Assembly (NCBI RefSeq): GCF_001545075.1
Contig: NZ_FCOB02000048.1
Location: 1-37,973 of the forward strand
DNA length: 37,973 bases
Direction of reading: 5' to 3'
Origin: Caballeronia ptereochthonis
GTDB taxonomy: Bacteria; Pseudomonadota; Gammaproteobacteria; Burkholderiales; Burkholderiaceae
The translations under genes and the position numbers were made by a program. Positions 8,224 through 15,920 of the stretch are shown here, piece by piece. Position 1 is the first letter of the stretch, and each line of letters starts with the position of its first letter. Under the pieces are notes generated by a model. It had not been told where the DNA came from. It saw only the letters and a list, made by a program, of their open reading frames with translations, and did no database searches.

Positions 8224-8443
8224 GGCCGAAGCAAATGCCGCCCCGCACAGGGGCAACGCTAATAGACCACTAAGAATTCAGGATTCCACGAAGGCCGAAG
8301 CAAATGCCGCCCCGCACAGGGGCAACACCGATAGACCACTAAGAATCCAGGATTCCACGAAGGCCGAAGCAAAAGCCGCCCCGCACAGGGGCAACACCAA
8401 TAGACCACTAAGAATTCAGGATTCCACGAAGGCCGAAGCAAAC
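8168..8443. repeat. Tandem array, 4 x 69 bp, of the repeat's right end
   Basis: Four head-to-tail 69-bp units start at 8168, 8237, 8306 and 8375. Each runs from GCCGCCCCGCACAGG through the AATAGACCACTAAGAA segment and GATTCCACGAAGG to AAGCAAA. The units differ at only a few bases (for example CACTAA, CGCTAA, CACCGA, CACCAA). The first unit is the terminus of repeat copy B, so the array arose by local duplication of that end. A 117-residue frame crosses it, but this only reflects the 69-bp (multiple of 3) period. Confidence 0.93.
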
Positions 8444-8460
8444 AACAGCAGCAACAACCC

Positions 8461-8841
8461 TCAGGCATCGTCATATTTAATATAGCGAAACCGCTGATCG
8501 CCGGACGGCGTCCCCTCAAGCGGCCCACCTTCCTTCCCAGGTTGCCACTGAACGACCTCTTCGATCTTGGAAGCCAGAGCAAAGTCTTTATCCGTGATGC
8601 CTTTAGCGGAATGCGTCTTGAGCTTAACGACCACAAAAGCATAAGAAACCGTCAAATCAGGATGATGCCAGGCCGCCTCGGCAAGATGCCCAACCGTATT
8701 GACAACCATGAGCGTGCCCTTCCAGCCTTCGGTTTTGAACTTGCGCCTGAGCCACCCATCCTCCAGATACCAGTGCTTGAGCAAACCCGCGAGACGTTGC
8801 TGCACTTCCTCGTCGGAATAGATCTTTTCGGCTTGAGCCAT
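8461..8841 (-). CDS. Pterin-4-alpha-carbinolamine dehydratase family protein
   Basis: This family dehydrates 4a-hydroxy-tetrahydropterins, or acts as a pterin-binding partner, in the cytoplasm. The 126-residue protein shows the signature E-x3-H-H-P (EAAWHHP, His59, His60, Pro61), then VSYAFVVVKLKTHSAKGITDKDFALA with the later His and Asp. It is a little longer than typical DCoH (~100) because of a C-terminal tail ending RFRYIKYDDA. The ATG at 8841 begins MAQAEKIYSDEEV; a longer reading upstream lacks the normal start. It is transcribed away from xoxF across a 408-bp gap. No phenylalanine hydroxylase is nearby, so a role with the H4MPT-type pterin is an inference from context. Confidence 0.88.
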   Translation of the reverse strand: MAQAEKIYSDEEVQQRLAGLLKHWYLEDGWLRRKFKTEGWKGTLMVVNTVGHLAEAAWHHPDLTVSYAFVVVKLKTHSAKGITDKDFALASKIEEVVQWQPGKEGGPLEGTPSGDQRFRYIKYDDA

Positions 8842-9249
8842 GACGAAGCCTCCAGAAAAAAGAATCGACAAACGAACCAAGTATGCGCCGCTTGCTTCCA
8901 CCTCACCATTAAAACCCCAAAACCCAATCCTGAAAAAAACCTTGCTGCATCGCGTCATGTCACGCGGTCCGCTTCAGTGTTCCATCACGCTCGATTTTTC
9001 GCGTATTTGACACAGTATGTGTCGCCACCCGACGCGTATCCGTTGGAGCACGACAGCAATCCCCACCAATTTCCCGATTTAACGCAAGCACGCAAGACCG
9101 GCATGGAATATGCAATTGGCCTCTCTACGCAAGAGTCCGGCTATGCACCGGACGAAGCGCAGCTCGTTACCTGCATTTGAAGGCGCGCACGATGCAACCT
9201 GGTAGCGTGGTCATCCCTGGGTCGGAGGCATCACCATTCTGGAGGAGAC
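8842..9249. other. Divergent intergenic region between the pterin dehydratase gene and xoxF
   Basis: These 408 bases hold the promoters of both neighbours. What I can see is an inverted repeat with a TTGACA box at 9007-9023 (listed separately), A/C-rich sequence next to the dehydratase gene, and the strong xoxF ribosome site GGAGGAG ending just before 9250. A short plus-strand frame crossing the region has no protein-like features, and I see no RNA gene. Confidence 0.6.
9007..9023 (+). promoter_or_regulatory. Operator-like inverted repeat with -35-like box upstream of xoxF
   Basis: A perfect inverted repeat GACACA-GTA-TGTGTC (9009-9023) overlaps TTGACA (9007-9012), a consensus -35 hexamer. 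No good -10 box follows at 16-18 bases, so this may be an activator-dependent site. It lies about 230 bases upstream of the xoxF start. The cognate regulator is unknown; the LysR gene at 13989 is one candidate. Confidence 0.35.
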
Positions 9250-11058
9250 ATGAACTTACGCACCCTGGTTCTTGGACTGGCGGTGGTCGCGGCGGCTGGC
9301 CTCAATTCATATGTGGCGCAGGCAGATTCGCAGCTCGACAGCCTGATCAAGAATCCCTCGAACTGGGCGGCGCAAGCGGGCGATTACTCGAATCACCGCT
9401 ATAGCACGCTCAAGCAAATCAACGAAAACAACGTCGGCAAGTTACAGGTTGCCTGGACCATGTCCACAGGCGTGCTGCGCGGTCATGAAGGCTCGCCGCT
9501 CGTCATCGGCGACACGATGTATATCCACTCGCCGTTCCCCAACAAGGTCATCGCCATCAACCTGAAAGACCAGACCTTCATCTGGCAATACCAGCCGAAG
9601 CAGGATCAGCAAGTCATCTCGGTGATGTGCTGCGATACGGTCAACCGTGGTCTCGCATATGGCGACGGCAAGATCTTCCTCCAGCAAGCCGATACCAAGC
9701 TCGTCGCGCTCGACGCAAAAACCGGCGACGTCGTCTGGACCGCGCAGAACGGCGATCCGAAGAAGGGCGAAACCAACACCAACGCGCCGCACGTTTTCGG
9801 CGACAAGGTGCTGACCGGCATCTCCGGCGGTGAGTTCGGCGTGCGCGGACGTCTCGTCGCATACAACATCAAGGACGGCAAGGAAGTCTGGAAGGCCTAT
9901 AGCGTCGGCCCCGACGACGAAATGCTGATCGACCCGCAGGCAACGATGACCTGGTCCGACGGCAAGATGGTGCCGGTCGGCGCGGACTCGTCGCTCAAGA
10001 GCTGGCAGGGCGATCAATGGAAGTACGGCGGCGGCACGACGTGGGGATGGTACGCATGGGATCCGAAGCTGAACCTTGTGTACTACGGCTCGGGCAACCC
10101 GGGCACGTGGAATCCGACGCAGCGTCCCGGCGACAACAAGTGGTCGATGACGATCTTCGCCCGCGATCTGAATACGGGCAAGGCGAAATGGGTCTATCAG
10201 ATGACGCCTCACGACGAGTGGGACTATGACGGCGTCAACGAGATGATCCTCTCCGACCTGAACATCGGCGGCAAGAAGGTGCCCGCGATCGTTCACTTCG
10301 ACCGCAACGGCTTCGGCTATACGCTCAACCGTCAGACGGGCGAGCTGCTCGTCGCACAGAAGTACGACCCGGCGGTGAACTGGGCCGACAGCGTGGATCT
10401 GAAGAGCGGCCTGCCGATTCGCAACGCGAGCTACTCGACGCAGAAGGCCGGGCCCGATCACAACGTGAAGAACATCTGCCCCGCGGCGCTCGGCTCGAAG
10501 GACCAGCAGCCGGCCGCATTCGACCCGAACTCGAGCCTGTTCCTCGTGCCGACGAATCATGTCTGCATGGACTACGAGCCATTCCAGGTCGACTACGTGT
10601 CGGGTCAGCCGTTCGTCGGTGCGACGCTCTCGATGTATCCGGGCCCGAACGAGAACGGCGCGATGGGTAACTTCATCGCGTGGGATGCCTCGAAGGGCAA
10701 GATCGTATGGTCCAAGCCGGAGAAGTTCTCGGTATGGTCCGGCGCGCTCGCCACAGCCGGCGGCATCGTGTTCTACGGCACGCTCGAAGGCTATATCAAG
10801 GCAGTGCGCATCAAGGACGGCAAGGAGCTGTGGAAGTTCAAGACGCCGTCCGGGATCATCGGCAACGTGTTCACTTACCAGTATCAGGGCAAGCAGTACG
10901 TCGGCGTGTATTCGGGCATCGGCGGCTGGGCCGGCATCGGCATGGCGGCGGGCCTCGAGAAGTCGACGGAAGGCCTGGGCGCGGTCGGCGGTTACCGCGA
11001 ACTGGCGAAGTACACGGCGCTTGGCGGCACGCTGTTCGTGTTCGCAATCCCGGGCTGA
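9250..11058 (+). CDS. xoxF: Lanthanide-dependent PQQ methanol dehydrogenase XoxF
   Basis: XoxF oxidises methanol (and often formaldehyde) in the periplasm, passing electrons from PQQ to cytochrome XoxG. The 602 residues begin with a signal peptide (about 1-25, ending AQA). Beta-propeller tryptophan-docking repeats follow. The vicinal disulfide is Cys127-Cys128 (VMCCDTVNRG). Metal ligands are Glu195 (GGEFGVRG) and Asn283 (SGNPG). In the DYD motif, Asp325 is the catalytic base and Asp327 the extra aspartate that marks lanthanide enzymes; calcium-type MxaF has alanine there. No MxaI small subunit is present, as usual for XoxF. GGAGGAG just before the ATG gives a strong start. xoxG and xoxJ follow directly. 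PQQ synthesis genes are not in the window. Confidence 0.97.
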   Translation: MNLRTLVLGLAVVAAAGLNSYVAQADSQLDSLIKNPSNWAAQAGDYSNHRYSTLKQINENNVGKLQVAWTMSTGVLRGHEGSPLVIGDTMYIHSPFPNKVIAINLKDQTFIWQYQPKQDQQVISVMCCDTVNRGLAYGDGKIFLQQADTKLVALDAKTGDVVWTAQNGDPKKGETNTNAPHVFGDKVLTGISGGEFGVRGRLVAYNIKDGKEVWKAYSVGPDDEMLIDPQATMTWSDGKMVPVGADSSLKSWQGDQWKYGGGTTWGWYAWDPKLNLVYYGSGNPGTWNPTQRPGDNKWSMTIFARDLNTGKAKWVYQMTPHDEWDYDGVNEMILSDLNIGGKKVPAIVHFDRNGFGYTLNRQTGELLVAQKYDPAVNWADSVDLKSGLPIRNASYSTQKAGPDHNVKNICPAALGSKDQQPAAFDPNSSLFLVPTNHVCMDYEPFQVDYVSGQPFVGATLSMYPGPNENGAMGNFIAWDASKGKIVWSKPEKFSVWSGALATAGGIVFYGTLEGYIKAVRIKDGKELWKFKTPSGIIGNVFTYQYQGKQYVGVYSGIGGWAGIGMAAGLEKSTEGLGAVGGYRELAKYTALGGTLFVFAIPG

Positions 11059-11082
11059 TGCGTTCAGGTTGATCGCAGCAAT

Positions 11083-11109
11083 GCGCGGCGGCTGCAACGG
11101 CCGCCGCGC
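11083..11109 (+). other. Strong hairpin between xoxF and xoxG
   Basis: Perfect 10-bp arms GCGCGGCGGC (11083-11092) and GCCGCCGCGC (11100-11109) enclose a 7-base loop, 24 bases after the xoxF stop. There is no T-tract, so it is not a standard intrinsic terminator. It probably protects the xoxF 3' end or limits readthrough, which would keep XoxF in excess over XoxG and XoxJ. Confidence 0.72.
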
Positions 11110-11152
11110 GGAAACACCTTCACACACAAGACATGTTCAAGGAGTCAGACGT

Positions 11153-11572
11153 ATGAAAGGCCGATCACTCTTGCTGCTGTCGATGACGCTCGCTGCGTCG
11201 TCCGCTTCGTTTGCCCAGACGGCGCCGAGCCCGGGACAGATGAAGCCGGTCGCGTACAAGGTCGTCGATGGCAACAAGGTCGACAACGATACGCTGCAAG
11301 GGTGGCGTACCTGGCGCGCACTTGCGTGCGAACGTTGTCACGGGGCGAAGCAGGAAGGTCTGGTCGGCCCGTCGCTGGTCGATGCTTTCAAGACGCTGGA
11401 CAAGAACGAATTCCATCGCACCGTGTTCGGCGGGCGCGTGGACAAGGGCATGCCCGACTTCAGCGCCAGCCAGATGATGCAGAAGAACTGGGAAAACCTC
11501 TATACGTATCTGAAGGGGCGCTCCGACGGCAAGATCAACCCGGGCGACTTGCAGGCGATCGATGCAAAATAA
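11153..11572 (+). CDS. xoxG: Cytochrome c, electron acceptor of XoxF
   Basis: This small periplasmic c-type cytochrome of 139 residues has a signal peptide (1-22, ending SFA). The haem site is CERCH (Cys59, Cys62, His63). A likely axial Met100 sits in KGMPDF, followed by a helical C-terminus (NWENLYTYLKGR) typical of the class I fold. XoxG accepts electrons from XoxF and passes them towards the terminal oxidase. AAGGAG 8 bases upstream fixes the start. It lies 94 bp after xoxF, with the hairpin between, and 63 bp before xoxJ, with a smaller hairpin (CCGCCC/GGGCGG) at 11582-11597. The assignment rests on the haem motif, the size and the position. Confidence 0.93.
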   Translation: MKGRSLLLLSMTLAASSASFAQTAPSPGQMKPVAYKVVDGNKVDNDTLQGWRTWRALACERCHGAKQEGLVGPSLVDAFKTLDKNEFHRTVFGGRVDKGMPDFSASQMMQKNWENLYTYLKGRSDGKINPGDLQAIDAK

Positions 11573-11581
11573 GGACGTTGC

Positions 11582-11597
11582 CCGCCCGATGGGGCGG
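11582..11597 (+). other. Short hairpin between xoxG and xoxJ
   Basis: Arms CCGCCC and GGGCGG around a GATG loop lie 10 bases after the xoxG stop. The stem is short and has no T-tract; it may tune mRNA decay or readthrough. Confidence 0.4.
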
Positions 11598-11635
11598 CTG
11601 ACGTCTGATGATTGCTCTCATACCCGGAGGTGTCG

Positions 11636-12547
11636 ATGTCTGATCGTAATGCAAGCCGCGCCGCTTCGTTCCGATTCGTAGCCGCACTATGCGCGGCATT
11701 CGCGACGTTCTCGGCGCAACAGGCATTCGCGCAGGGTGCGGGCGGTCCGCCGCCCAACCTGCCGAACAACGACGGCGCGGACGGCGTGCTGCGCGTGTGC
11801 GCCGACCCCAACAACATGCCGCTCTCGAACCAGAAGGGTGAGGGTTACGAGAACAAGATCGCGAGCCAGATGGCGAGCGATTTCGGCTACAAGCTCGAGT
11901 ACACGTACTGGCCGCAACGCATGGGCTTCGTGCGCAACACGCTGCGCGAGAAGGTGCCGCAGACCGAGCGCTTCAAGTGCGATCTGATCATCGGCGTGCC
12001 GAAGGGCTACGAGCTCACCGCGACGACGCGTCCGTATCTGCACTCCACCTATGCGATGGTGTTTCCGAACAAGCCCGAGTACGCGAGCATCAAGACGCCG
12101 ACGGATCTGATGAACCTGCCGGCCGACCAGTTGAAGAAGATGAAGCTCGGCATCTTCGTGAAGAGCCCGGCGGTGGACTGGCTTCTCAGTCACAATCTGA
12201 TCAACCAGGCGGTGTCATATCAGGGGCAGAGCGGCGATCCCGAAGCCTTTCCGGGCGAGATGATCGAGCATGATCTGGCGCAAGGCAACGTCGATGCAGC
12301 GTTCGTATGGGGGCCGATCGCGGGCTATTTCGTGAATCGCTCCAACAACAAGGTACGGCTCGTGCCATTCCCGGCGGGGCAGCCGATTCGCTTCGACTAT
12401 GAGATTTCGATGGGTGTGCGCTACGGCGAGAAGGCGTGGCGCGACAAGGTCGATAACTGGATCGCGTCGAATCAGCCGAAGATCGATCAGATCCTGTCGA
12501 GCTATCAGGTTCCCTTGCTGCCGTTGCAGCCGGTGGCCGCGCAATGA
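11636..12547 (+). CDS. xoxJ: Periplasmic substrate-binding-like protein of the methanol dehydrogenase system
   Basis: XoxJ/MoxJ proteins are periplasmic, solute-binding-protein folds encoded with quinoprotein methanol dehydrogenases and thought to help activate or assemble the enzyme rather than transport a solute. The 303-residue protein has a signal peptide (to about residue 33, AFA) and then LRVCADPNNMPLSNQKGEGYENKIA, the usual opening of this family. TYWPQRMGFVRNTLRE, CDLIIGVPKG, RPYLHSTYAMVF and GNVDAAFVWGPIAGYF follow. The ATG at 11636 has GGAGG 5 bases upstream; a TTG at 11612 is less likely. No ABC permease or ATPase is nearby. The stop overlaps the next start (ATGA). Confidence 0.93.
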   Translation: MSDRNASRAASFRFVAALCAAFATFSAQQAFAQGAGGPPPNLPNNDGADGVLRVCADPNNMPLSNQKGEGYENKIASQMASDFGYKLEYTYWPQRMGFVRNTLREKVPQTERFKCDLIIGVPKGYELTATTRPYLHSTYAMVFPNKPEYASIKTPTDLMNLPADQLKKMKLGIFVKSPAVDWLLSHNLINQAVSYQGQSGDPEAFPGEMIEHDLAQGNVDAAFVWGPIAGYFVNRSNNKVRLVPFPAGQPIRFDYEISMGVRYGEKAWRDKVDNWIASNQPKIDQILSSYQVPLLPLQPVAAQ

Positions 12548-13305
12548 AGCGAATGAACCGAGGGTTTCTTTGCGCGTGGTCCGTCGCGTGCGCTGCGCTG
12601 ATGGCATCGATGGGCGCACTTGCCGCTGACGCCCCGGCGGCTTCCGCGCCGGGCGTCCAGATCGCGCCGGCCGAGCGTCTGTTGTTCATGCAGCCGCATT
12701 TGAACGGCGTCGAGCCGCAGACCGAACTCGACTACGCGGTGGATTATTCCGGGCCTCCGTCGAAGGTCAACGATACGGTGCGCGTGCTCGTCGTCAGTCC
12801 TGGCAACAGCAAGAACGATGCGCGCGTGACGGATCGCACGGGCGACGTCAACGTGCCGGGCGGGCTGCCCTGTAACCCGGTGATCATCTATTTTCTGGAG
12901 CATGACATTGCGGAGATGGAGCAGCTGACGGGCGGCCAGCGGCGCTATTTTCAGCAGCGCGTGAGGATGGCGCTTGCGGCCGGGCCTGCCATTACGCCGG
13001 TTTCGAGCGAGTCGCTCGGGCTCAGCAAGCATGTGAAGGCTCAGCAGATCGTCATCCAGCCTTATTTGAATGATCCCAATGCGGAACGATTCACCAAGTA
13101 CCTTGGCAAGCGGTATACGTTTGTCATTTCGGATGACGTGCCGGGACGGTTGCTCATGATTCGTACCGAGGTTCCGGGGGATGGGAATGATTTTGCTCAT
13201 CCGTTGGTGAAGGAGACCCTTGCTTATCAAGGGGCGCTCAGGAATATGAGCACACCGGGGGGGGCGCCGGTTAAGCCTTCTAATGCGCCTCGGGCTAGTC
13301 GGTGA
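12544..13305 (+). CDS. Secreted protein of unknown function at the end of the xox operon
   Basis: This 253-residue protein has a signal peptide (about 1-28, ending ALA). I do not recognise the family. The mature part starts with an alanine-rich linker, then ERLLFMQPHLNGVEPQTELDY, a hydrophobic strand DTVRVLVVSPG, NVPGGLPCNPVIIYFLEHDIAEM with one Cys, and two further strands (QQIVIQPYL, YTFVISDDVPG). This suggests a compact alpha/beta or beta-rich periplasmic domain. Its ATG overlaps the xoxJ stop (ATGA), so it is translated with xoxJ and very likely acts with the dehydrogenase. The last ~150 bases are unusually G/T-rich for this genome because repeat copy C follows 43 bp later. Confidence 0.82.
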   Translation: MKRMNRGFLCAWSVACAALMASMGALAADAPAASAPGVQIAPAERLLFMQPHLNGVEPQTELDYAVDYSGPPSKVNDTVRVLVVSPGNSKNDARVTDRTGDVNVPGGLPCNPVIIYFLEHDIAEMEQLTGGQRRYFQQRVRMALAAGPAITPVSSESLGLSKHVKAQQIVIQPYLNDPNAERFTKYLGKRYTFVISDDVPGRLLMIRTEVPGDGNDFAHPLVKETLAYQGALRNMSTPGGAPVKPSNAPRASR

Positions 13306-13347
13306 GGGTTTTTTTGCTTTGTTGGTTCGTTCTCTTGCTTGCTTGTT

Positions 13348-13964
13348 CTTTCGTGGAATCCTGAATTCTTAGTGGTCTATTAGCGTTGCCCCTGTGCGGG
13401 GCGGCAGTCACTTTCTTTGCTGCTGCAAAGAAAGTAACCAAAGAAAGCAGCTTTGGGCCCAGGCAGACTCGTCGTCATCGTTCAGAGTGGCCCAGCCTCT
13501 AAAGAGTGCCCTCAAAGGACTCACGCGGCTTGGCTCGCGCACGGTCTGCCAAGCTAGAAGTTTAAAGGCGCTGGTTCAGCCCCAAAGCGTTCCGGCACAG
13601 CGCTACGCGTTGCCGCAGGGTAGGCAAGGGAAACCAACGTTTAGCGGATGCGGTGAGATGGAGGCGTATCCAGGAAGCACACGCAAACCCGCTTTCCCCT
13701 TCGGCCACGCAGCGGGCCGGAGCTAGCGGGTGCTGTACCAGCCAGTTAAACGGTGCGATGACACAGTGGGTCCGCGATCCAAGTCCGGTGGGCCCTATGA
13801 GGGCGCTCTTTAGGGGCTGGGCCACTCTGAACGATGACGACGAGTCTGCCTGGGCCCAAAGCTGCTTTCTTTGGTTACTTTCTTTGCAGCAGCAAAGAAA
13901 GTGACTGCCGCCCCGCACAGGGGCAACACCAATAGACCACTAAGAATTCAGGGTTCCACGAAAG
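13348..13964. repeat. Palindromic intergenic repeat, copy C (complete)
   Basis: This copy is bounded by CTTTCGTGGAATCCTGAATT on the left and its mirror ending TTCCACGAAAG on the right. Both termini carry the CTTTCTTTGC hairpin. The variable inner segments are closest to copy A (shared stretch GACTCGTCGTCATCG or its complement). It separates the xox operon from the LysR/relay operon. Its right edge is only 24 bases before the LysR start codon. Confidence 0.88.
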
Positions 13965-13988
13965 CACAAGCAACCGAACAAACCCCCC

Positions 13989-14963
13989 GTGAACTTCATC
14001 CGCACCCTAACCCTGCGCCAGCTACAAATCTTCGTGATAGCGAGCCGCTGTCCGAGCTTCGCCCGCGCGGCAGAGGAACTGCACCTGACGCAACCTGCGG
14101 TGTCGATGCAAATCCGCCAGCTGGAAGAAGCAATCGGCCTTCCACTATTCGAACGAGTAGCGCGCCGTCTCGCGCTGACCGAAGCCGGCGAGCGACTCTC
14201 GCATCATGCAAGCCGAATCCTCGGCGAAATCAAGGACGCCGAAGACGCGATGATGTCGCTCACGCAAGCCGACTGCGGCGCGATTGCCGTCAGCATCGTC
14301 AGCTCGGCGACCTACTTCGCGCCCAAGCTGCTCGCGCTCTATTCGCAGCTGTATCCGAAAGTGGACGTGCGCTTTTCGGTCGGCAACCGCGAGACGCTCC
14401 TGCGGCTCCTGCAGGACAACGCCACCGACCTCGCCATCATGGGACGTCCGCCGCCGGAACTCGGCACCACAGCGGAGCCGCTCGCCTATCATCCGCATGT
14501 GATCGTCGCGCCGCTGTCGCATCCATTGCGTAACGCACGCGGCTTCGATCTGCAAGAACTGGCCAACGATACCTTTCTCTTGCGCGAGCCGGGATCCGGC
14601 ACCCGCGCGGTCGCCGAACACGTGTTCCGGCAAAACCTCTTCGTGCCCGCGCGCAGCGTCACGCTCGGCAGCAACGAAACCATCAAGCAGGCGGTAATGG
14701 CGGGCATGGGCGTGAGCCTCATCTCACTGCATACGCTCGGGCTCGAACTGCGCACCGGCGAAATCGCCGTGCTCGATGTGAACGGCACGCCCGTCGAACG
14801 AATCTGGCAGCTCGTGCATTCACGCTCGAAGCAGCTCTCGCCGACCTGTCTCGCGTTTCGCCGCTTCCTGCTCGAAAACGCCGAGCCGTTTCTCGAACGC
14901 GAATTCGCGCAGTTCGGTCTGCGGCGTCCGAAGCGGCTTGCCGAAGCCGGCAGTACCCGATGA
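13989..14963 (+). CDS. LysR-family regulator, CbbR-like, coupled to the quinoprotein relay cassette
   Basis: This 324-residue LysR-type transcription factor has an N-terminal winged helix-turn-helix (about residues 6-65: LTLRQLQIFV, FARAAEELHLTQPAVSMQIRQLEE) and an effector domain from about residue 90. The opening resembles CbbR-type regulators of C1 metabolism, but the effector is unknown. It starts with GTG at 13989. The bases just before it (a C6 run) contain no Shine-Dalgarno site, and repeat copy C ends 24 bases upstream. The stop overlaps the next gene (ATGA at 14960), so the regulator is co-translated with the relay genes instead of lying divergent to them. The xox operon across the repeat is a plausible target. 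Confidence 0.9.
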   Translation: MNFIRTLTLRQLQIFVIASRCPSFARAAEELHLTQPAVSMQIRQLEEAIGLPLFERVARRLALTEAGERLSHHASRILGEIKDAEDAMMSLTQADCGAIAVSIVSSATYFAPKLLALYSQLYPKVDVRFSVGNRETLLRLLQDNATDLAIMGRPPPELGTTAEPLAYHPHVIVAPLSHPLRNARGFDLQELANDTFLLREPGSGTRAVAEHVFRQNLFVPARSVTLGSNETIKQAVMAGMGVSLISLHTLGLELRTGEIAVLDVNGTPVERIWQLVHSRSKQLSPTCLAFRRFLLENAEPFLEREFAQFGLRRPKRLAEAGSTR

Positions 14964-15892
14964 ACGCAGCATCGGCGTGGCAGAAAATCGCGTTCGTCAT
15001 ACTGATTGCATCTGCAACCATCTCGCGCGCGCAAACCGCACTGTCAGTGACGCAGATCGCTCCGGGCAATTATGCGCATCGCGGCCACGACGATGTCGCG
15101 ACGCCCGCGAATGGCGGCGATATCGCGAATATCGGCTTCATCGTCGGGACGCGTTGCGTGGCCGTGGTCGACACCGGCGGCACGCTAGCGGAAGGCCGCG
15201 CGTTGCGCGCCGCAATACGGGCAGTGACTCCGTTGCCGGTTTGCTATGTCATCAACACGCACATGCATCCGGATCACATCTTCGGCAATGCGGCGTTCAG
15301 GGACGATCATCCGCAGTTCGTCGGCAGCGCGACGCTCGCGCAAGCCGAAGCAGCGCGCGCGGACAACTATCTGCGCGCACTGCATCGCGAGCTGGGTGCG
15401 GCGGCAGCAGGCAGCGAGATCGTCGCGCCGACCCGCGTGATCGACGGCACCGGCACGCTCGATCTGGGCGGCCGCACGCTCACGCTGCGCACGTGGAAAA
15501 CGGCGCATACCAACAACGATTTAACGGTATACGATGAGAAGAGCGGCACGCTATGGACCGGCGATCTGCTCTTCGTACGCTGCATTCCTGTCGTGGATGG
15601 CAGCGTCGTCGGCTGGCTCGACGATATCGCGCGCATTCGACAGATGAATCCGCACCATGTCGTACCCGGACACGGCCCGCTCGATCCGCCCTGGCCGCAA
15701 TCGCTCGACACAGAGGAGCGCTATCTCGCCGATCTGGCGCGCGATGTGCGTGCGGCCATCAGGAAAGGCGAGACGATTCAGCAGGCCGTGGACAGCATCG
15801 GTCTCGATGAACGCGAGAAGTGGCTCCTGTACGACATCTATCACCGTCGCAACGTGACGGCCGCATACGCGGAACTGGAGTGGGAGCAGTAG
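14960..15892 (+). CDS. Quinoprotein relay system zinc metallohydrolase 2 (intact metallo-beta-lactamase fold)
   Basis: This 310-residue periplasmic protein has a signal peptide (about 1-24) and a metallo-beta-lactamase fold with all ligands visible: HMHPDH (His101, His103, Asp105, His106), His183 in TAHTNNDL, Asp202 in TGDLLF and His238 in VPGHGPL. It belongs to the SoxH-related proteins encoded with PQQ dehydrogenases. The substrate is unknown; hydrolysis or oxidation of a thiol conjugate bound to the SoxYZ-like carrier next door is a reasonable guess. It overlaps the LysR gene by ATGA and is followed by the carrier 28 bp later. Confidence 0.9.
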   Translation: MNAASAWQKIAFVILIASATISRAQTALSVTQIAPGNYAHRGHDDVATPANGGDIANIGFIVGTRCVAVVDTGGTLAEGRALRAAIRAVTPLPVCYVINTHMHPDHIFGNAAFRDDHPQFVGSATLAQAEAARADNYLRALHRELGAAAAGSEIVAPTRVIDGTGTLDLGGRTLTLRTWKTAHTNNDLTVYDEKSGTLWTGDLLFVRCIPVVDGSVVGWLDDIARIRQMNPHHVVPGHGPLDPPWPQSLDTEERYLADLARDVRAAIRKGETIQQAVDSIGLDEREKWLLYDIYHRRNVTAAYAELEWEQ

Positions 15893-15920
15893 CGCGGCAG
15901 CGCAGCATTGGAGGGACATC

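Noticed and set aside
7592..8443. Possible CRISPR array because of regularly spaced repeats
   Set aside because: The units are directly adjacent 69-bp tandem copies with no unique spacers, and there are no cas genes.
8132..8485. 117-residue repetitive reading frame across the tandem array
   Set aside because: The 69-bp unit is a multiple of 3, so an open frame is expected. There is no ribosome site and the peptide is just the repeat translated.
9442..11127. 561-residue minus-strand frame opposite xoxF
   Set aside because: It is antisense to a fully conserved XoxF and results from high GC at third positions.
13394..13918. Reading frames starting MRGGSHFLCCC in both directions of the repeat
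   Set aside because: They occur on both strands because the element is palindromic, and they do not stay open in all copies. They are not credible proteins.
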